Positions 1-8,880 of a stretch of DNA of 64,000 nucleotides are shown in pieces. Position 1 is the first letter of the stretch. The number at the start of each line of letters is the position of its first letter. The stretch covers positions 186,001-250,000 of the forward strand of contig NZ_JABBHF010000005.1 in assembly GCF_012910715.1 (NCBI RefSeq), written 5' to 3'. The position numbers were made by a program, and so were the translations under genes. The notes under the pieces were generated by a model, which was not told the origin of the DNA, did no database searches, and was given only the letters and a program-made list of their open reading frames with translations. Source of the DNA: Flavivirga algicola (lineage in GTDB: Bacteria; Bacteroidota; Bacteroidia; Flavobacteriales; Flavobacteriaceae).

Positions 1-844
1 TGCTGCACATTAATGTCATTTCCTTAGAATGAACAGCAGGGTGATTATAGGTTAATTCTCCTTTTGAGAGCCCTACTAAGATAAATCTACCTCCATGCGA
101 CATATAGTTTGGCCCTGTTTCTAAAGCACCTTTGTGACCTGAGGCATCAAATACGGCAGTAGCCATATCTCCATTAGTGACTTCAGAGATTTGCTTTACG
201 GGATCATTACTAACATTTACCGTGTAGTCAACACCTATTTTATCTTTAGCATATTGTAAACGATCTTCATTTAGGTCTAAAGCAATAACCTTGGCTCCGG
301 CTATCTGTGCTAACTTCATGATGCCAATTCCAATAGGACCACAGCCTATAACGACTACAAACTCATCTTTTTTTATGTCAGCTCTTCTAACAGCATGCGC
401 ACCAATTGCTAAAGGTTCTACAATGGCCATTTCATCATTAGATAGATTATTGGCAGGAAGTAAAATATTAGTAGGTACAGTTATTTGTTCTTGCATACCA
501 CCATCTCCATGTACCCCAAGTACTGTTATGTTCGTACAGCAATTAGTTTTACCATTTCTACATGCAATACATTTACCGCAGCTAACATAAGGCATAACAA
601 CAACTTTATCGCCAGCTTTTATGCCTTGTGGATTTTCTCCTATTTCTAGAACTTCTGAAGCCAATTCATGCCCTAATATTCTAGGATAAGTAAAAAAAGC
701 TTGATTTCCAGAGTAGGCATGTAGATCTGTTCCACATATACCAACTTTATTTATTTGTAATAAAGCTTCATTTTCTTTTCTAATTGGAGCATCTTTTTCC
801 TTTAAAAGAAACTCTCCAGGCTTTTCGCAAACAATATATTTCAT
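1..844 (-). CDS. Zinc-dependent alcohol/polyol dehydrogenase (MDR superfamily), 3' part cut by window edge
   Basis: The reading frame opens at ATG 844-842 and stays open for 281 codons to the left edge, so the C-terminus is missing. The visible part has the layout of medium-chain zinc dehydrogenases: catalytic zinc ligands C37 (GICGTDLH) and H59/E60 (LGHE), structural zinc cysteines C89, C92, C95 and C103, then a Rossmann motif VIGCGPIGIG. The family oxidises alcohols, polyols or aldonates with NAD(P). Its nearest relatives by look are sorbitol, threonine and L-galactonate dehydrogenases, and I cannot choose between them. It is divergent from the AraC gene at 987, so that regulator may control it. 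A role in catabolism of a sugar released by this locus is inference. No signal peptide is visible, so it is cytoplasmic. Confidence 0.9.
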   Translation of the reverse strand, partial: MKYIVCEKPGEFLLKEKDAPIRKENEALLQINKVGICGTDLHAYSGNQAFFTYPRILGHELASEVLEIGENPQGIKAGDKVVVMPYVSCGKCIACRNGKTNCCTNITVLGVHGDGGMQEQITVPTNILLPANNLSNDEMAIVEPLAIGAHAVRRADIKKDEFVVVIGCGPIGIGIMKLAQIAGAKVIALDLNEDRLQYAKDKIGVDYTVNVSNDPVKQISEVTNGDMATAVFDASGHKGALETGPNYMSHGGRFILVGLSKGELTYNHPAVHSKEMTLMCS

Positions 845-986
845 AAAAAATTAATATTAAGAACACAAAATTAGACCGATTATCAAGTCAAATCTACCTC
901 ATAGAAGACATTTTTTGATACTTTAATTGCATTAAAAAAAATATTTGGGCTATTATTGCATTATAAGATCAATAAACAATGCTAAA

Positions 987-1862
987 ATGAAGCTCCATTT
1001 TATAGATAGAAGTGACTTAAATAACAATACTTTTACTGTTACGCATCACAACTATCCGTATTTTTTAAAAATTTGGCACCATCATAGGGAGTTAGAATTG
1101 GTTTTGTCTATTAAAAGTAAAGGAACCCGGTTTGTTGGTGATAGCATTCTTAAATTCGATGAGGGTGATTTGGTACTCATTGGTAAAGATTTGCCACATA
1201 TGTGGTTAAATGACGATGAATATTTTGAAGCATCGTCTAATTTAAAGGCCGAAGCGATTGCCATTCATTTCAAACAGGATTTTCTTGGGAGTGATTTTTT
1301 TAAAATTAATGAAATGAAACCCATTTTAGATTTAATAGAAAAGGCTAAGTATGGCATTAAATTCTTGAATATTAGCTCGAAATTAGTAGACAAAATAAAG
1401 ACACTTTCAAGCCTTAATGGGTTTCATAGAGTGATGCGTTTTATTGATATTTTAAATGATTTGGCTCATTGTGAAACTTTTCAACTTTTAGCAAGTAAAG
1501 GGTTTATAAACTCATTCAATAAAGGAAGCCATAGAAATTTAGACAAGGCCTATGAGTATATATTTAACAATTTTAAAGAACAAATAACGCTTGTTGATGT
1601 TGCGAAAATAGCTTGTATGAATCCATCTTCATTTAGTAGGCTGTTTAAAAAGGTAAATGGTAAATCGTTTTCAGAATATTTGAATGAAGTTAGAATTGGC
1701 TATGCTTGTAAACTTTTAATGGAAAGAAATAAAAATATTTCTAAAGTATGCTATGAATCTGGCTTTAACAATATTTCTAATTTTAATAGGAGGTTCAAGG
1801 CACTTATGCTAATGTCTCCTAAAGTTTATGTTCAACATTATAAAAAAGTTAAATATATGTAG
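987..1862 (+). CDS. AraC-family transcriptional regulator (cupin + HTH)
   Basis: The protein is 291 aa. An N-terminal cupin-like sensing domain (about residues 10-110, with IWHHHRELELV and FVGDSILKFDEGDLVLIG) precedes a C-terminal double HTH (about 185-285, with ITLVDVAKIACMNPSSFSRL and a second helix pair near SKVCYESGFNN). I start it at ATG 987 rather than the in-frame TTG at 945. The start at 987 aligns with the N-terminus of the paralogue at 16693-17553, and the upstream region resembles a promoter. Such regulators in polysaccharide loci usually sense a mono- or oligosaccharide and activate neighbouring genes. The partner gene could be the divergent dehydrogenase. Its own ligand is unknown. 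Confidence 0.93.
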   Translation: MKLHFIDRSDLNNNTFTVTHHNYPYFLKIWHHHRELELVLSIKSKGTRFVGDSILKFDEGDLVLIGKDLPHMWLNDDEYFEASSNLKAEAIAIHFKQDFLGSDFFKINEMKPILDLIEKAKYGIKFLNISSKLVDKIKTLSSLNGFHRVMRFIDILNDLAHCETFQLLASKGFINSFNKGSHRNLDKAYEYIFNNFKEQITLVDVAKIACMNPSSFSRLFKKVNGKSFSEYLNEVRIGYACKLLMERNKNISKVCYESGFNNISNFNRRFKALMLMSPKVYVQHYKKVKYM

Positions 1863-1888
1863 AAGAGGGATTCCCTTTTTTATATCGA

Positions 1889-1916
1889 AAAAGGGTGCAT
1901 TGAAATACACCCTTTT
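1889..1916. terminator. Bidirectional intrinsic terminator
   Basis: A perfect 9-bp stem (AAAAGGGTG / CACCCTTTT) with a 10-nt loop lies between the converging AraC gene (end 1862) and GH29 gene (end 1956). The A/T tracts at the stem ends let it act in both directions. Confidence 0.75.
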
Positions 1917-1955
1917 AATTAAACAAACAAAAAACTAAATAAACTATAAGTTTTA

Positions 1956-3491
1956 CTACATGGTAATTTCTAGTACAAATGCATGATCACAAGGTTTCTC
2001 GTGAGGCATTTCTACTGTTAAACTATCATCATTTTGGGACCATTTTATTTCTGCATTACTTCCAAGCATTTTAACCTGGGTAACAGAATCTTCAGTCTTT
2101 TTAACTGATTTAATACTAACTTTGTTATTCTCAGGCCAGGCCATCATAATGGCATATAGTTTCCCGTCTTTTTGTGTAAAACGAATATCCTGTCCCGTAA
2201 ACTCTTTATTGTTGCCTTCAGAGTGATGTCCTTTACTAACTTCAGTTGGGCCTTCTCCAAATACTTTCCAATATTTGGTGTCATAGATGGCCGTTCCATT
2301 AATTGATAGCCAATTACCTATTTCCAACAAAATGTCTTTTTGGTCATCTGGTATGGTACCGTCAGCTTTAGGACCAACATTTAATAAAAGATTTCCATTT
2401 TTGGATACGATATCTACTAAATCATCAATTAATTGATTAGCAGTTTTAGATTCCCAGTTGGATACATGGCTCCATGAATTCTTACCTATTGAGGTGTCTG
2501 TTTGCCATGGCAACTTTCTAATACCAGGTAGTTTTCCTCTTTCTAAATCATAAATAACGGTACCTTCAGGAAACGCATCATGATCGAAATTCTTGTCTTG
2601 AAGTACAACCTCTTTCCCCCATTCTATTCCTTTATTATAATAATAAGCGGCAATTTTTGGACGCATATCCTTATAGTCTGGAATATCTAAATAAAAATCG
2701 AACCAAAGGATGTCTGGTTGGTAATTATCAATTAAATCTACCGTTCTATCCCACCACTTTTTCTTAAACTCATCAGAAACTGGCTCGGTTAGATCTTTTC
2801 CTTTTGGAGAATATAAATCTGCATATTCAGGATCTGTAGTGTCAAAATGATCTTTTTTATTATAAAAAGACCAATTAAAAGCATAATGAGATGAAGCTCC
2901 CATAATTAAGCCTTTACTTCTACCTTCTTTAAAGAGTTCCCCTAAAATATCTCTTTTTGGTCCCATATCTACAGAATTCCAACGTGTGGTATTCGATTTG
3001 TACATGGCAAACCCATCATGGTGATCCGCTACAGGAACCACATATTTAGCTCCCGATTTTTTAAATAAGTCGATCCATTCTGCAGCATTAAATTTTTCTC
3101 CTTTAAACATAGGTACAAAATCCTTATAACCAAATGTTTTTTGATCTCCCCATGTTTCTTTATGATGAAGATAAGAAGCATTGGGACCTTCTTTTTGCAA
3201 ATTTAACTGGGCAGTAAATGTTGCTGTATCCATGTACATACGACGCGGATACCACTCTGATCCAAAAGCGGGAACAGAGTAAACCCCCCAATGTATAAAT
3301 ATTCCAAATTTTTGATTGTTGAACCACTCAGGATCCTTGTAATGTTTTTTAATAGATTCCCAGTTGGGTTGGAAAACCAGGAGGGAGTCTTTCTCAACTA
3401 CTTCAGCTAGTTTTTTGTCATTTTTTGATCCGCAAGAGACTAAAAAAATAAGAAGAAGTATTAATAATAAATGATTTTGCTTAAAAGCCAT
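1956..3491 (-). CDS. GH29 alpha-L-fucosidase-like lipoprotein
   Basis: The 511-aa protein starts with a lipoprotein signal (LLIFLVSC, Cys20), so it should be anchored in an outer or periplasmic membrane. GH29 hallmarks are present: KFGIFIHWGVYSVPAFGSEW near residue 61, HHDG at 157-160, and ILWFDF with the probable nucleophile D265. The segment that usually reads YYSxxEW here reads SHYAFNW, so the position often occupied by a family acid/base candidate differs. GH29 retaining enzymes release alpha-L-fucose, and in red-algal galactan loci may act on the stereochemically similar L-galactose. This link to the substrate is inference. It is separated from the SGNH esterase gene upstream by about 260 bp and is probably transcribed on its own or with it. 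Confidence 0.92.
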   Translation of the reverse strand: MAFKQNHLLLILLLIFLVSCGSKNDKKLAEVVEKDSLLVFQPNWESIKKHYKDPEWFNNQKFGIFIHWGVYSVPAFGSEWYPRRMYMDTATFTAQLNLQKEGPNASYLHHKETWGDQKTFGYKDFVPMFKGEKFNAAEWIDLFKKSGAKYVVPVADHHDGFAMYKSNTTRWNSVDMGPKRDILGELFKEGRSKGLIMGASSHYAFNWSFYNKKDHFDTTDPEYADLYSPKGKDLTEPVSDEFKKKWWDRTVDLIDNYQPDILWFDFYLDIPDYKDMRPKIAAYYYNKGIEWGKEVVLQDKNFDHDAFPEGTVIYDLERGKLPGIRKLPWQTDTSIGKNSWSHVSNWESKTANQLIDDLVDIVSKNGNLLLNVGPKADGTIPDDQKDILLEIGNWLSINGTAIYDTKYWKVFGEGPTEVSKGHHSEGNNKEFTGQDIRFTQKDGKLYAIMMAWPENNKVSIKSVKKTEDSVTQVKMLGSNAEIKWSQNDDSLTVEMPHEKPCDHAFVLEITM

Positions 3492-3749
3492 AAGGTATTT
3501 TATTTAATATGATTTATGGTTAGAGTTTATTTAAATACACTCATAATTTCTGCTGCTAAAGTCTAATTTTATTAGGTTTTATGACGTGTCGAATGTTGAA
3601 AACTATATAACAAATGGGTTTTTATTCTTTTTGTGCTGTTGGAGTTATTTGCTATTATGTTGAATAAGAGTGCTTTTTATTTAATGATGGTATAAATGAT
3701 TTGTTAAATAAAAAATAATTTGATTGAAATAGATCATGGTTTTTGGATA

Positions 3750-4847
3750 TTAATTAATCATTATTTTGCTTTTTATTAATTGTGTTAGGGCTTTTGCAAT
3801 TACTTTATGTTCTTCAACTTTTGGGTGTCCTTTAGTATTTTTATATGGCACAAAACAGGTATGGATTTTTTTATCATTTAGTGCATTAATTGCTGTTTGA
3901 ACATACTCTGGCCATAAAGATCCTTTTTTAGTGATGTCCATATTTCCAAGCACACATACAATACTGGCTGTTGGGTTTTTTTCTCGAAGCGTTTTTATAA
4001 AGGTTCCATAGGCCTTTATTATTTGTTTTTCATTAGGTTTTTGATCTTTAAACCTTTGTTTAAATTCAACATAATCTGGTCGGTTTAGAATCCAGGAGTC
4101 ATTTTGGAACAAATTAACAACCATGATATCTGCTTGTTTTTTAGAAAAATCCCATTTGCTGTTCACATCATTAGGATTTAATCTATAATACATTTCAGGC
4201 ATGATCATATTGAACCAGCTTACCATAATACCTATGCCTCCTCTGGCAATGCAAGAATATTCTGCATTGATATTACGAGCTGTCATTGCTGCATATGTAT
4301 TGTAGTTATTGGTAACGTCTCCCTCTGATTTATCATCTCCAGAATAATCTTCATTACCATGGCCAGTTGTAATGGAGTCGCCATAAAACTCTATGAATAC
4401 AGATTTTTCTTCATCTTTAGGTAATATTTTGGTCCCTAAAATTTCAAAACCATAAAAAAGAGTTGTACCATAGGTCCATTCATTTCTTTTGGTCAATTCA
4501 ACCGAATGCTTTCCAGAAGGTAAATCCTTAGCAAGTGTGTAAGTGTTTTTTTCTGGATTTAAACTCAACGTGTCAAACTTAGTACCGTCAATAATGACGT
4601 TAAAATAATTTTTGCCGTTTTCGTCTTTTAAAATTGCCTTTACGGTAGTACCTTCAAAATTAATTTTAATAGATGATCCAGACCAATATATTTCTTGAGC
4701 AGTGTGGTCAGCATTTTTACCTATTCTCCCTTCATATACAATGTTTTTGTCAGTATGATTTATTGACATAAAATGATTTTTGGCTATGGGAATTTTACAG
4801 TTTGTAAAGAGAAAAAATATGATTATATAAGCAAGGAAGTTTTTCAT
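3750..4847 (-). CDS. SGNH/GDSL carbohydrate esterase, CE2-like lipoprotein
   Basis: This 365-aa protein has a signal peptide with a plausible lipobox (FFLFTNC, Cys17). Residues about 30-135 look like the beta-sandwich that precedes the catalytic domain in CE2-type acetylxylan esterases. The SGNH domain follows, with the nucleophile motif FYGDSITTGHG, a block-III Asn in NLFQND and a C-terminal His in KGHPKVEEH. The family removes O-acetyl groups from polysaccharides. It is divergent from the kelch-sulfatase operon at 5072 and sits next to GH29, which fits removal of ester decorations before glycosidases act. The specific acyl group and sugar are not deducible. Confidence 0.82.
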   Translation of the reverse strand: MKNFLAYIIIFFLFTNCKIPIAKNHFMSINHTDKNIVYEGRIGKNADHTAQEIYWSGSSIKINFEGTTVKAILKDENGKNYFNVIIDGTKFDTLSLNPEKNTYTLAKDLPSGKHSVELTKRNEWTYGTTLFYGFEILGTKILPKDEEKSVFIEFYGDSITTGHGNEDYSGDDKSEGDVTNNYNTYAAMTARNINAEYSCIARGGIGIMVSWFNMIMPEMYYRLNPNDVNSKWDFSKKQADIMVVNLFQNDSWILNRPDYVEFKQRFKDQKPNEKQIIKAYGTFIKTLREKNPTASIVCVLGNMDITKKGSLWPEYVQTAINALNDKKIHTCFVPYKNTKGHPKVEEHKVIAKALTQLIKSKIMIN

Positions 4848-5071
4848 TATTTAAATCTACACTTACAAAATGACTATTGCAAACTAAAAAAATGGGCTAT
4901 TTGTCTTTGTTATAAAGAGAAATTTAGGCCAATGTGCTTTAATGTATATAAAAATGATCTCAAAAAAATACATTTGATATACATTAAAGATCATATTAAA
5001 TAAACATTCAACAGTATATTACGTAGTTTTATTTTTTATATTAACAGCTTAACATTTATAAAATTAAAAGT

Positions 5072-6061
5072 ATGTTTAAAAGTAACTGGATTTTAATATT
5101 ACTGTTTTTACTTATTTTATCCTGTAAAGGTTATAAGCAAGCCGATTTCAACCATAAAAAATCATGGCATCAGGTTGTTACGTCTGATGATTCTTCCCCA
5201 ATAGCGAGACATGAAGCAGCTTTTGTAAATGTAGGGGATAAGTTCTATCTATTGGGAGGAAGAGGTATAAGGTCTATTAGCATTTTTGATACAAAAACTC
5301 AAAAATGGTCTTTAGGGGAACAACCGCCTATTGAGTTTCATCATTTTCAACCCATTGTATTTGAAGATAAAGTATATATAATAGGCGCACTCACTGGTAA
5401 GTATCCTGCTGAAACTCCGGTCGAGAATGTTTACGCATATAATACAACAACCGATAGTTGGGAAAAAGGTGCCCCTATTCCTAAAGACAGGTTAAGAGGT
5501 TCTACAGGCAATGTTATTAAAGATGGTGTGGTTTATTTATCATGCGGTATTAGCAATGGCCATATAAGCGGACATAAAAAATGGTTAGACAGCTATAATC
5601 TTAAAACTGGGGAATGGAAAATACTTCCAGATGCCCCAAGAGCAAGGGATCATTTTCAGGCTGTAGAAAGCGATAATAAAATTTATGTACTAGCTGGGAG
5701 ATTATCCAAAGCACCAAGTGCAACATTTAAAGAAACCATAGCAGAGGTTGATGTATACGATATTAAAAAGAATATATGGGTAACATTAGAAAAAGAAATT
5801 CCCACCCAACGCGCTGGTAATATAGCATTATTATATAAAGATGATGTGCTGGTTATAGGAGGCGAGTCCGCTAGTCAAACTAAGGCACACAATGATGTTG
5901 AAGGTTTAAATACTAAAAACCATACATGGATAACATACCCTTCTTTATTACAAGGAAGACATGGTACGGGAGCCGTATTGTTTAATAATCACATATATAT
6001 AGCTTCTGGTTGTGGAAATAGAGGTGGCTCTCCAGAATTAAACACCATGGAAAAATATTGA
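5072..6061 (+). CDS. Kelch-repeat beta-propeller lipoprotein
   Basis: The 329-aa protein starts with a lipoprotein signal (LILSCKGYK, Cys18). Kelch-type repeats with GG and W spacing recur through its length (FYLLGGRGI, VYIIGAL, VYLSCGIS, IYVLAGRL, VLVIGGES, IYIASGCGNRGG). The predicted fold is a six-bladed propeller of the NanM/galactose-oxidase type, but copper-oxidase ligands are not evident. It is the first gene of a three-gene operon, with a 16-bp gap to the sulfatase. It could be a mutarotase/epimerase for a released sugar or a surface glycan-binding protein. The function is unproven. Confidence 0.85.
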   Translation: MFKSNWILILLFLLILSCKGYKQADFNHKKSWHQVVTSDDSSPIARHEAAFVNVGDKFYLLGGRGIRSISIFDTKTQKWSLGEQPPIEFHHFQPIVFEDKVYIIGALTGKYPAETPVENVYAYNTTTDSWEKGAPIPKDRLRGSTGNVIKDGVVYLSCGISNGHISGHKKWLDSYNLKTGEWKILPDAPRARDHFQAVESDNKIYVLAGRLSKAPSATFKETIAEVDVYDIKKNIWVTLEKEIPTQRAGNIALLYKDDVLVIGGESASQTKAHNDVEGLNTKNHTWITYPSLLQGRHGTGAVLFNNHIYIASGCGNRGGSPELNTMEKY

Positions 6062-6077
6062 TTTAAAATATGCTTTA

Positions 6078-7901
6078 ATGAAAAAGCCCATTAAAATAGT
6101 AGCCATACTCATCATTCTGATTTTAACAAGTTGTAAAACAAAAAGTGAAGAGGAAACAAAGAAGGCTAAAAGGCCAAATGTCATTTTAGTCATTACAGAT
6201 GACCAAGGTTATGGAGATATTGGAGCGCATGGAAACCAAATCATTAAAACACCAAATATTGATGCATTTTACAATGAAAGTTATCATTTAACAGATTTTC
6301 ATGTGAATCCAACCTGTGCGCCAACGCGATCGGCCTTAATGACAGGGAGATTTGCCAATAGTACGGGTGTTTGGCATACCGTAGGAGGAAGGTCGTTATT
6401 AAGAGAAGATGAAAAGACGCTGGCAGATATGTTTGCGGAAAATGGTTATGTAACAGGAGCTTTTGGAAAATGGCATATGGGAGATAATTACCCGTTTAGA
6501 GCCCATGATCGTGGATTTCAGGAAACAGTAATGCATTATGGAGGGGGTGTACAACAGACACCAGATTATTGGGGTAATAATTATTTTAATGATACATATT
6601 TTAAAAATGGAAAGCCTGTTAAGTACCATGGTTATTGTACAGATGTTTTTTTTCAGGAAGCAATACGGTTTATAGAATCGAATAAAGAAGCTCCTTTTTT
6701 TTGCTACATATCAACAAATGCACCCCACGGTCCTTATAATGTTCCTGTAAACTATTATAACATGTATAAAGATTTGAGTGGTGCTATTTTAGCAGATACT
6801 CAAAAACGTTTTTATGGAATGATTACCAATGTTGATGATAATTTTGGAAAGTTAAGAAACACCTTGAAAGCATTGAATATAGCTGATAATACGATTTTAA
6901 TTTTCATGACAGATAATGGAACATCTTCTGGGTACTATAGTAGAAATGGAAAAATTACTGGATTTAATGCAGAAATGAGAGGGATTAAAGGAAGTGAATA
7001 TGAAGGTGGTCACAGAGTCCCGTTTTTTATTCATTGGAAGGATGGGAATATTAACATCTCAAAGGATATTAATGAGCTAACGGCTCAAATAGATATCTTG
7101 CCAACATTGGCTGAGTTGTGCGATTTAAAATTACCTAAAGACCATTTAGAGATTCATGGACAAAGCTTGGTTTCTATGTTTTCAGATCCTGAAAGTGCAA
7201 ATAATAGAATGTTGGTTACAGATTCGCAGCGTTTGGAGATACCAAAAAAATGGAAAAATTCTTCGGTGATGCAAAATAAATGGCGACTGATTAATGGAAC
7301 TGAACTTTATAATATTGAGAATGATAAGGGGCAAATAGACAACGTGGCTTCCCAATATCCAGAAAGAGTAATGGACATGCGAAATTTTTATGAAAAATGG
7401 TGGACGCGCATATCTGGTAAATTCGACGAACAAATCTTCTTTAAAGTAGGTATTGAGGAGGAAAACCCTGTGACCTTAACGGCTCATGATGTCCATTCTG
7501 ATAAAGAAAATTACCCTTGGAATCAAATTCAAATAAGAAAGGGGAAGATAGGATCGGGGTATTGGAGCATTGATGTAAAACATGAAGGTGATTATGAGAT
7601 TTCTCTAAGAAGATATCCTAAAGAATCAGATCTGTTAATAAACACATCTGTACCTAAGGTAACTACAGAAGAGCTTCCAGGGTTAGAATTTGATATCCCC
7701 AAGGGTGTAGGCTTAAATTATACAGAGGCATCTATAATGATAGGGAATCAGATAAATGAAACGGTCCAGGTAGGAAATACTGATAAATCGGCAGATTTTA
7801 AGGTACATTTAAAATCCGGGAGAACTAAATTTACAGCTAAATTCATAAACTCTAAAGGTGAAGAAAATGTAGCTTATTATGCTTATGTTAAAAAAATATA
7901 A
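6078..7901 (+). CDS. Family S1 sulfatase (arylsulfatase type), lipoprotein
   Basis: The 607-aa protein has a lipobox (LILTSC, Cys19), metal-binding D41/D42 in ITDDQGYGD, and the formylglycine motif C80-A-P-T-R, so it needs maturation by a formylglycine-generating enzyme encoded elsewhere. GKWHMGDNYP supplies the usual Lys/His pair and FMTDNGT the second metal site. The catalytic part ends near residue 450. About 150 more residues form an extra beta-rich C-terminal domain seen in large arylsulfatase-A-like bacterial enzymes. It removes sulfate esters from an algal glycan, and the regiospecificity cannot be read. It lies between the kelch gene (16 bp) and the acetolactate-decarboxylase-like gene (10 bp). 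Confidence 0.95.
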   Translation: MKKPIKIVAILIILILTSCKTKSEEETKKAKRPNVILVITDDQGYGDIGAHGNQIIKTPNIDAFYNESYHLTDFHVNPTCAPTRSALMTGRFANSTGVWHTVGGRSLLREDEKTLADMFAENGYVTGAFGKWHMGDNYPFRAHDRGFQETVMHYGGGVQQTPDYWGNNYFNDTYFKNGKPVKYHGYCTDVFFQEAIRFIESNKEAPFFCYISTNAPHGPYNVPVNYYNMYKDLSGAILADTQKRFYGMITNVDDNFGKLRNTLKALNIADNTILIFMTDNGTSSGYYSRNGKITGFNAEMRGIKGSEYEGGHRVPFFIHWKDGNINISKDINELTAQIDILPTLAELCDLKLPKDHLEIHGQSLVSMFSDPESANNRMLVTDSQRLEIPKKWKNSSVMQNKWRLINGTELYNIENDKGQIDNVASQYPERVMDMRNFYEKWWTRISGKFDEQIFFKVGIEEENPVTLTAHDVHSDKENYPWNQIQIRKGKIGSGYWSIDVKHEGDYEISLRRYPKESDLLINTSVPKVTTEELPGLEFDIPKGVGLNYTEASIMIGNQINETVQVGNTDKSADFKVHLKSGRTKFTAKFINSKGEENVAYYAYVKKI

Positions 7902-7911
7902 ATTAAGAAAA

Positions 7912-8733
7912 ATGATATTTAAAAAAACACCCTCGCTGCTTTCTGTTTGTGCTTTTTTCGCACTTATTTTTTGCAGTGCTTGTATAAATGATGCCAAAAC
8001 ACCAGATGAACCAGCCGTCATTGAAAAAGCAAGTATCGATCGCGATTTATTTTACCATTATTCTATTTGGTATGCTTTTGTAAATAAAGTTTTTGAAGGA
8101 GACTTAACCGTATCTAAATTGAAAACAAAAGGCGATATAGGATTAGGATCTTATACAAAACTGGATGGCGAGTTGATTATGCTTGATGGAATTCCCTATA
8201 GGGCCACTGAAGATGGTCATGTTAGTATTGCAAAAGGTGCCGATAAGATTGTATATGTAAATACAACTTTTTTTGATGAAGATTTATCGTTTAAAATTAC
8301 TAATACCATAAATTATGATTCTTTAAGAGTTGAAATAAATAAACAACTTCCTTCAAAAAACATGTTTTATGCTTTCAAAATTCATGGAAAATTTAAAAAC
8401 ATCAAGTGTGGTGGTTTAAACAAACAGGAGCCGCCTTTTAAGGAAGGTTTAGATGTGTTGATTCCTAATAGACCTATTTTTAAGGCAGAAGAAATAGAGG
8501 GCACGATGGTTGGCTTTTACTGCCCTAAATTTATTGGAGATATAAATGTTGCGGGTTATCACTTGCATTTCATATCAGATGATAAAAAATTTGGAGGACA
8601 TGTTATGGAATTCAGTGCAGAATCCCTAAATGTTTCTATTGATGAAATGTATGAATATCAGTTCGTTTTACCTAATACAGACGCTTATAGGCATGTAGGT
8701 TTCGATAAACAATTCCAATACAAAAAGGATTGA
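7912..8733 (+). CDS. Alpha-acetolactate decarboxylase-like lipoprotein
   Basis: This is 273 aa from ATG 7912. An in-frame ATG at 7879 would overlap the sulfatase and place extra charged residues before the signal, so I prefer 7912. After a signal peptide ending near FCSAC (Cys24), the protein matches acetolactate decarboxylase along its length: GDIGLGSYTKLDGELIMLDG, then the zinc-site motif GYHLHF (H217, H219) and GGHV (H230). The family converts alpha-acetolactate to acetoin. Exported members exist in Gram-positive bacteria, but a membrane-anchored copy in a polysaccharide operon is odd. It may act on another beta-keto or branched carboxylate from the glycan. The assignment of fold is firm, the substrate is not. 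Confidence 0.85.
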   Translation: MIFKKTPSLLSVCAFFALIFCSACINDAKTPDEPAVIEKASIDRDLFYHYSIWYAFVNKVFEGDLTVSKLKTKGDIGLGSYTKLDGELIMLDGIPYRATEDGHVSIAKGADKIVYVNTTFFDEDLSFKITNTINYDSLRVEINKQLPSKNMFYAFKIHGKFKNIKCGGLNKQEPPFKEGLDVLIPNRPIFKAEEIEGTMVGFYCPKFIGDINVAGYHLHFISDDKKFGGHVMEFSAESLNVSIDEMYEYQFVLPNTDAYRHVGFDKQFQYKKD

Positions 8734-8880
8734 TTAAAACATTATTAAAAGCCAATTCAGTGTCGTTGATGTGAGGCTTTGTAAAAAGTCGTGGCAATCT
8801 TTTAAGTCAATTTGAAAGATTAGTACATTTAGACCACGCTCTGTGCTGGCTGACTCCTTTAAAGTAAGTTGATTAGATCA

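Noticed and set aside
291-590. Plus-strand reading frame of 99 codons
   Set aside because: It lies inside the minus-strand zinc dehydrogenase, which has clear family motifs.
945-986. TTG start giving the first AraC protein 14 extra residues
   Set aside because: The ATG at 987 aligns with the paralogue at 16693, and the upstream bases look like promoter sequence.
4773-5003. Plus-strand frame over the start of the SGNH esterase gene
   Set aside because: It overlaps the esterase signal peptide in antisense, and its product is Lys/Tyr-rich without any motif.
8734-8880. Possible hairpin between the decarboxylase-like and GH67-like genes
   Set aside because: CGTGG/CCACG and AATCTTT/AAAGATT blocks occur, but they are separated and do not give one convincing stem.
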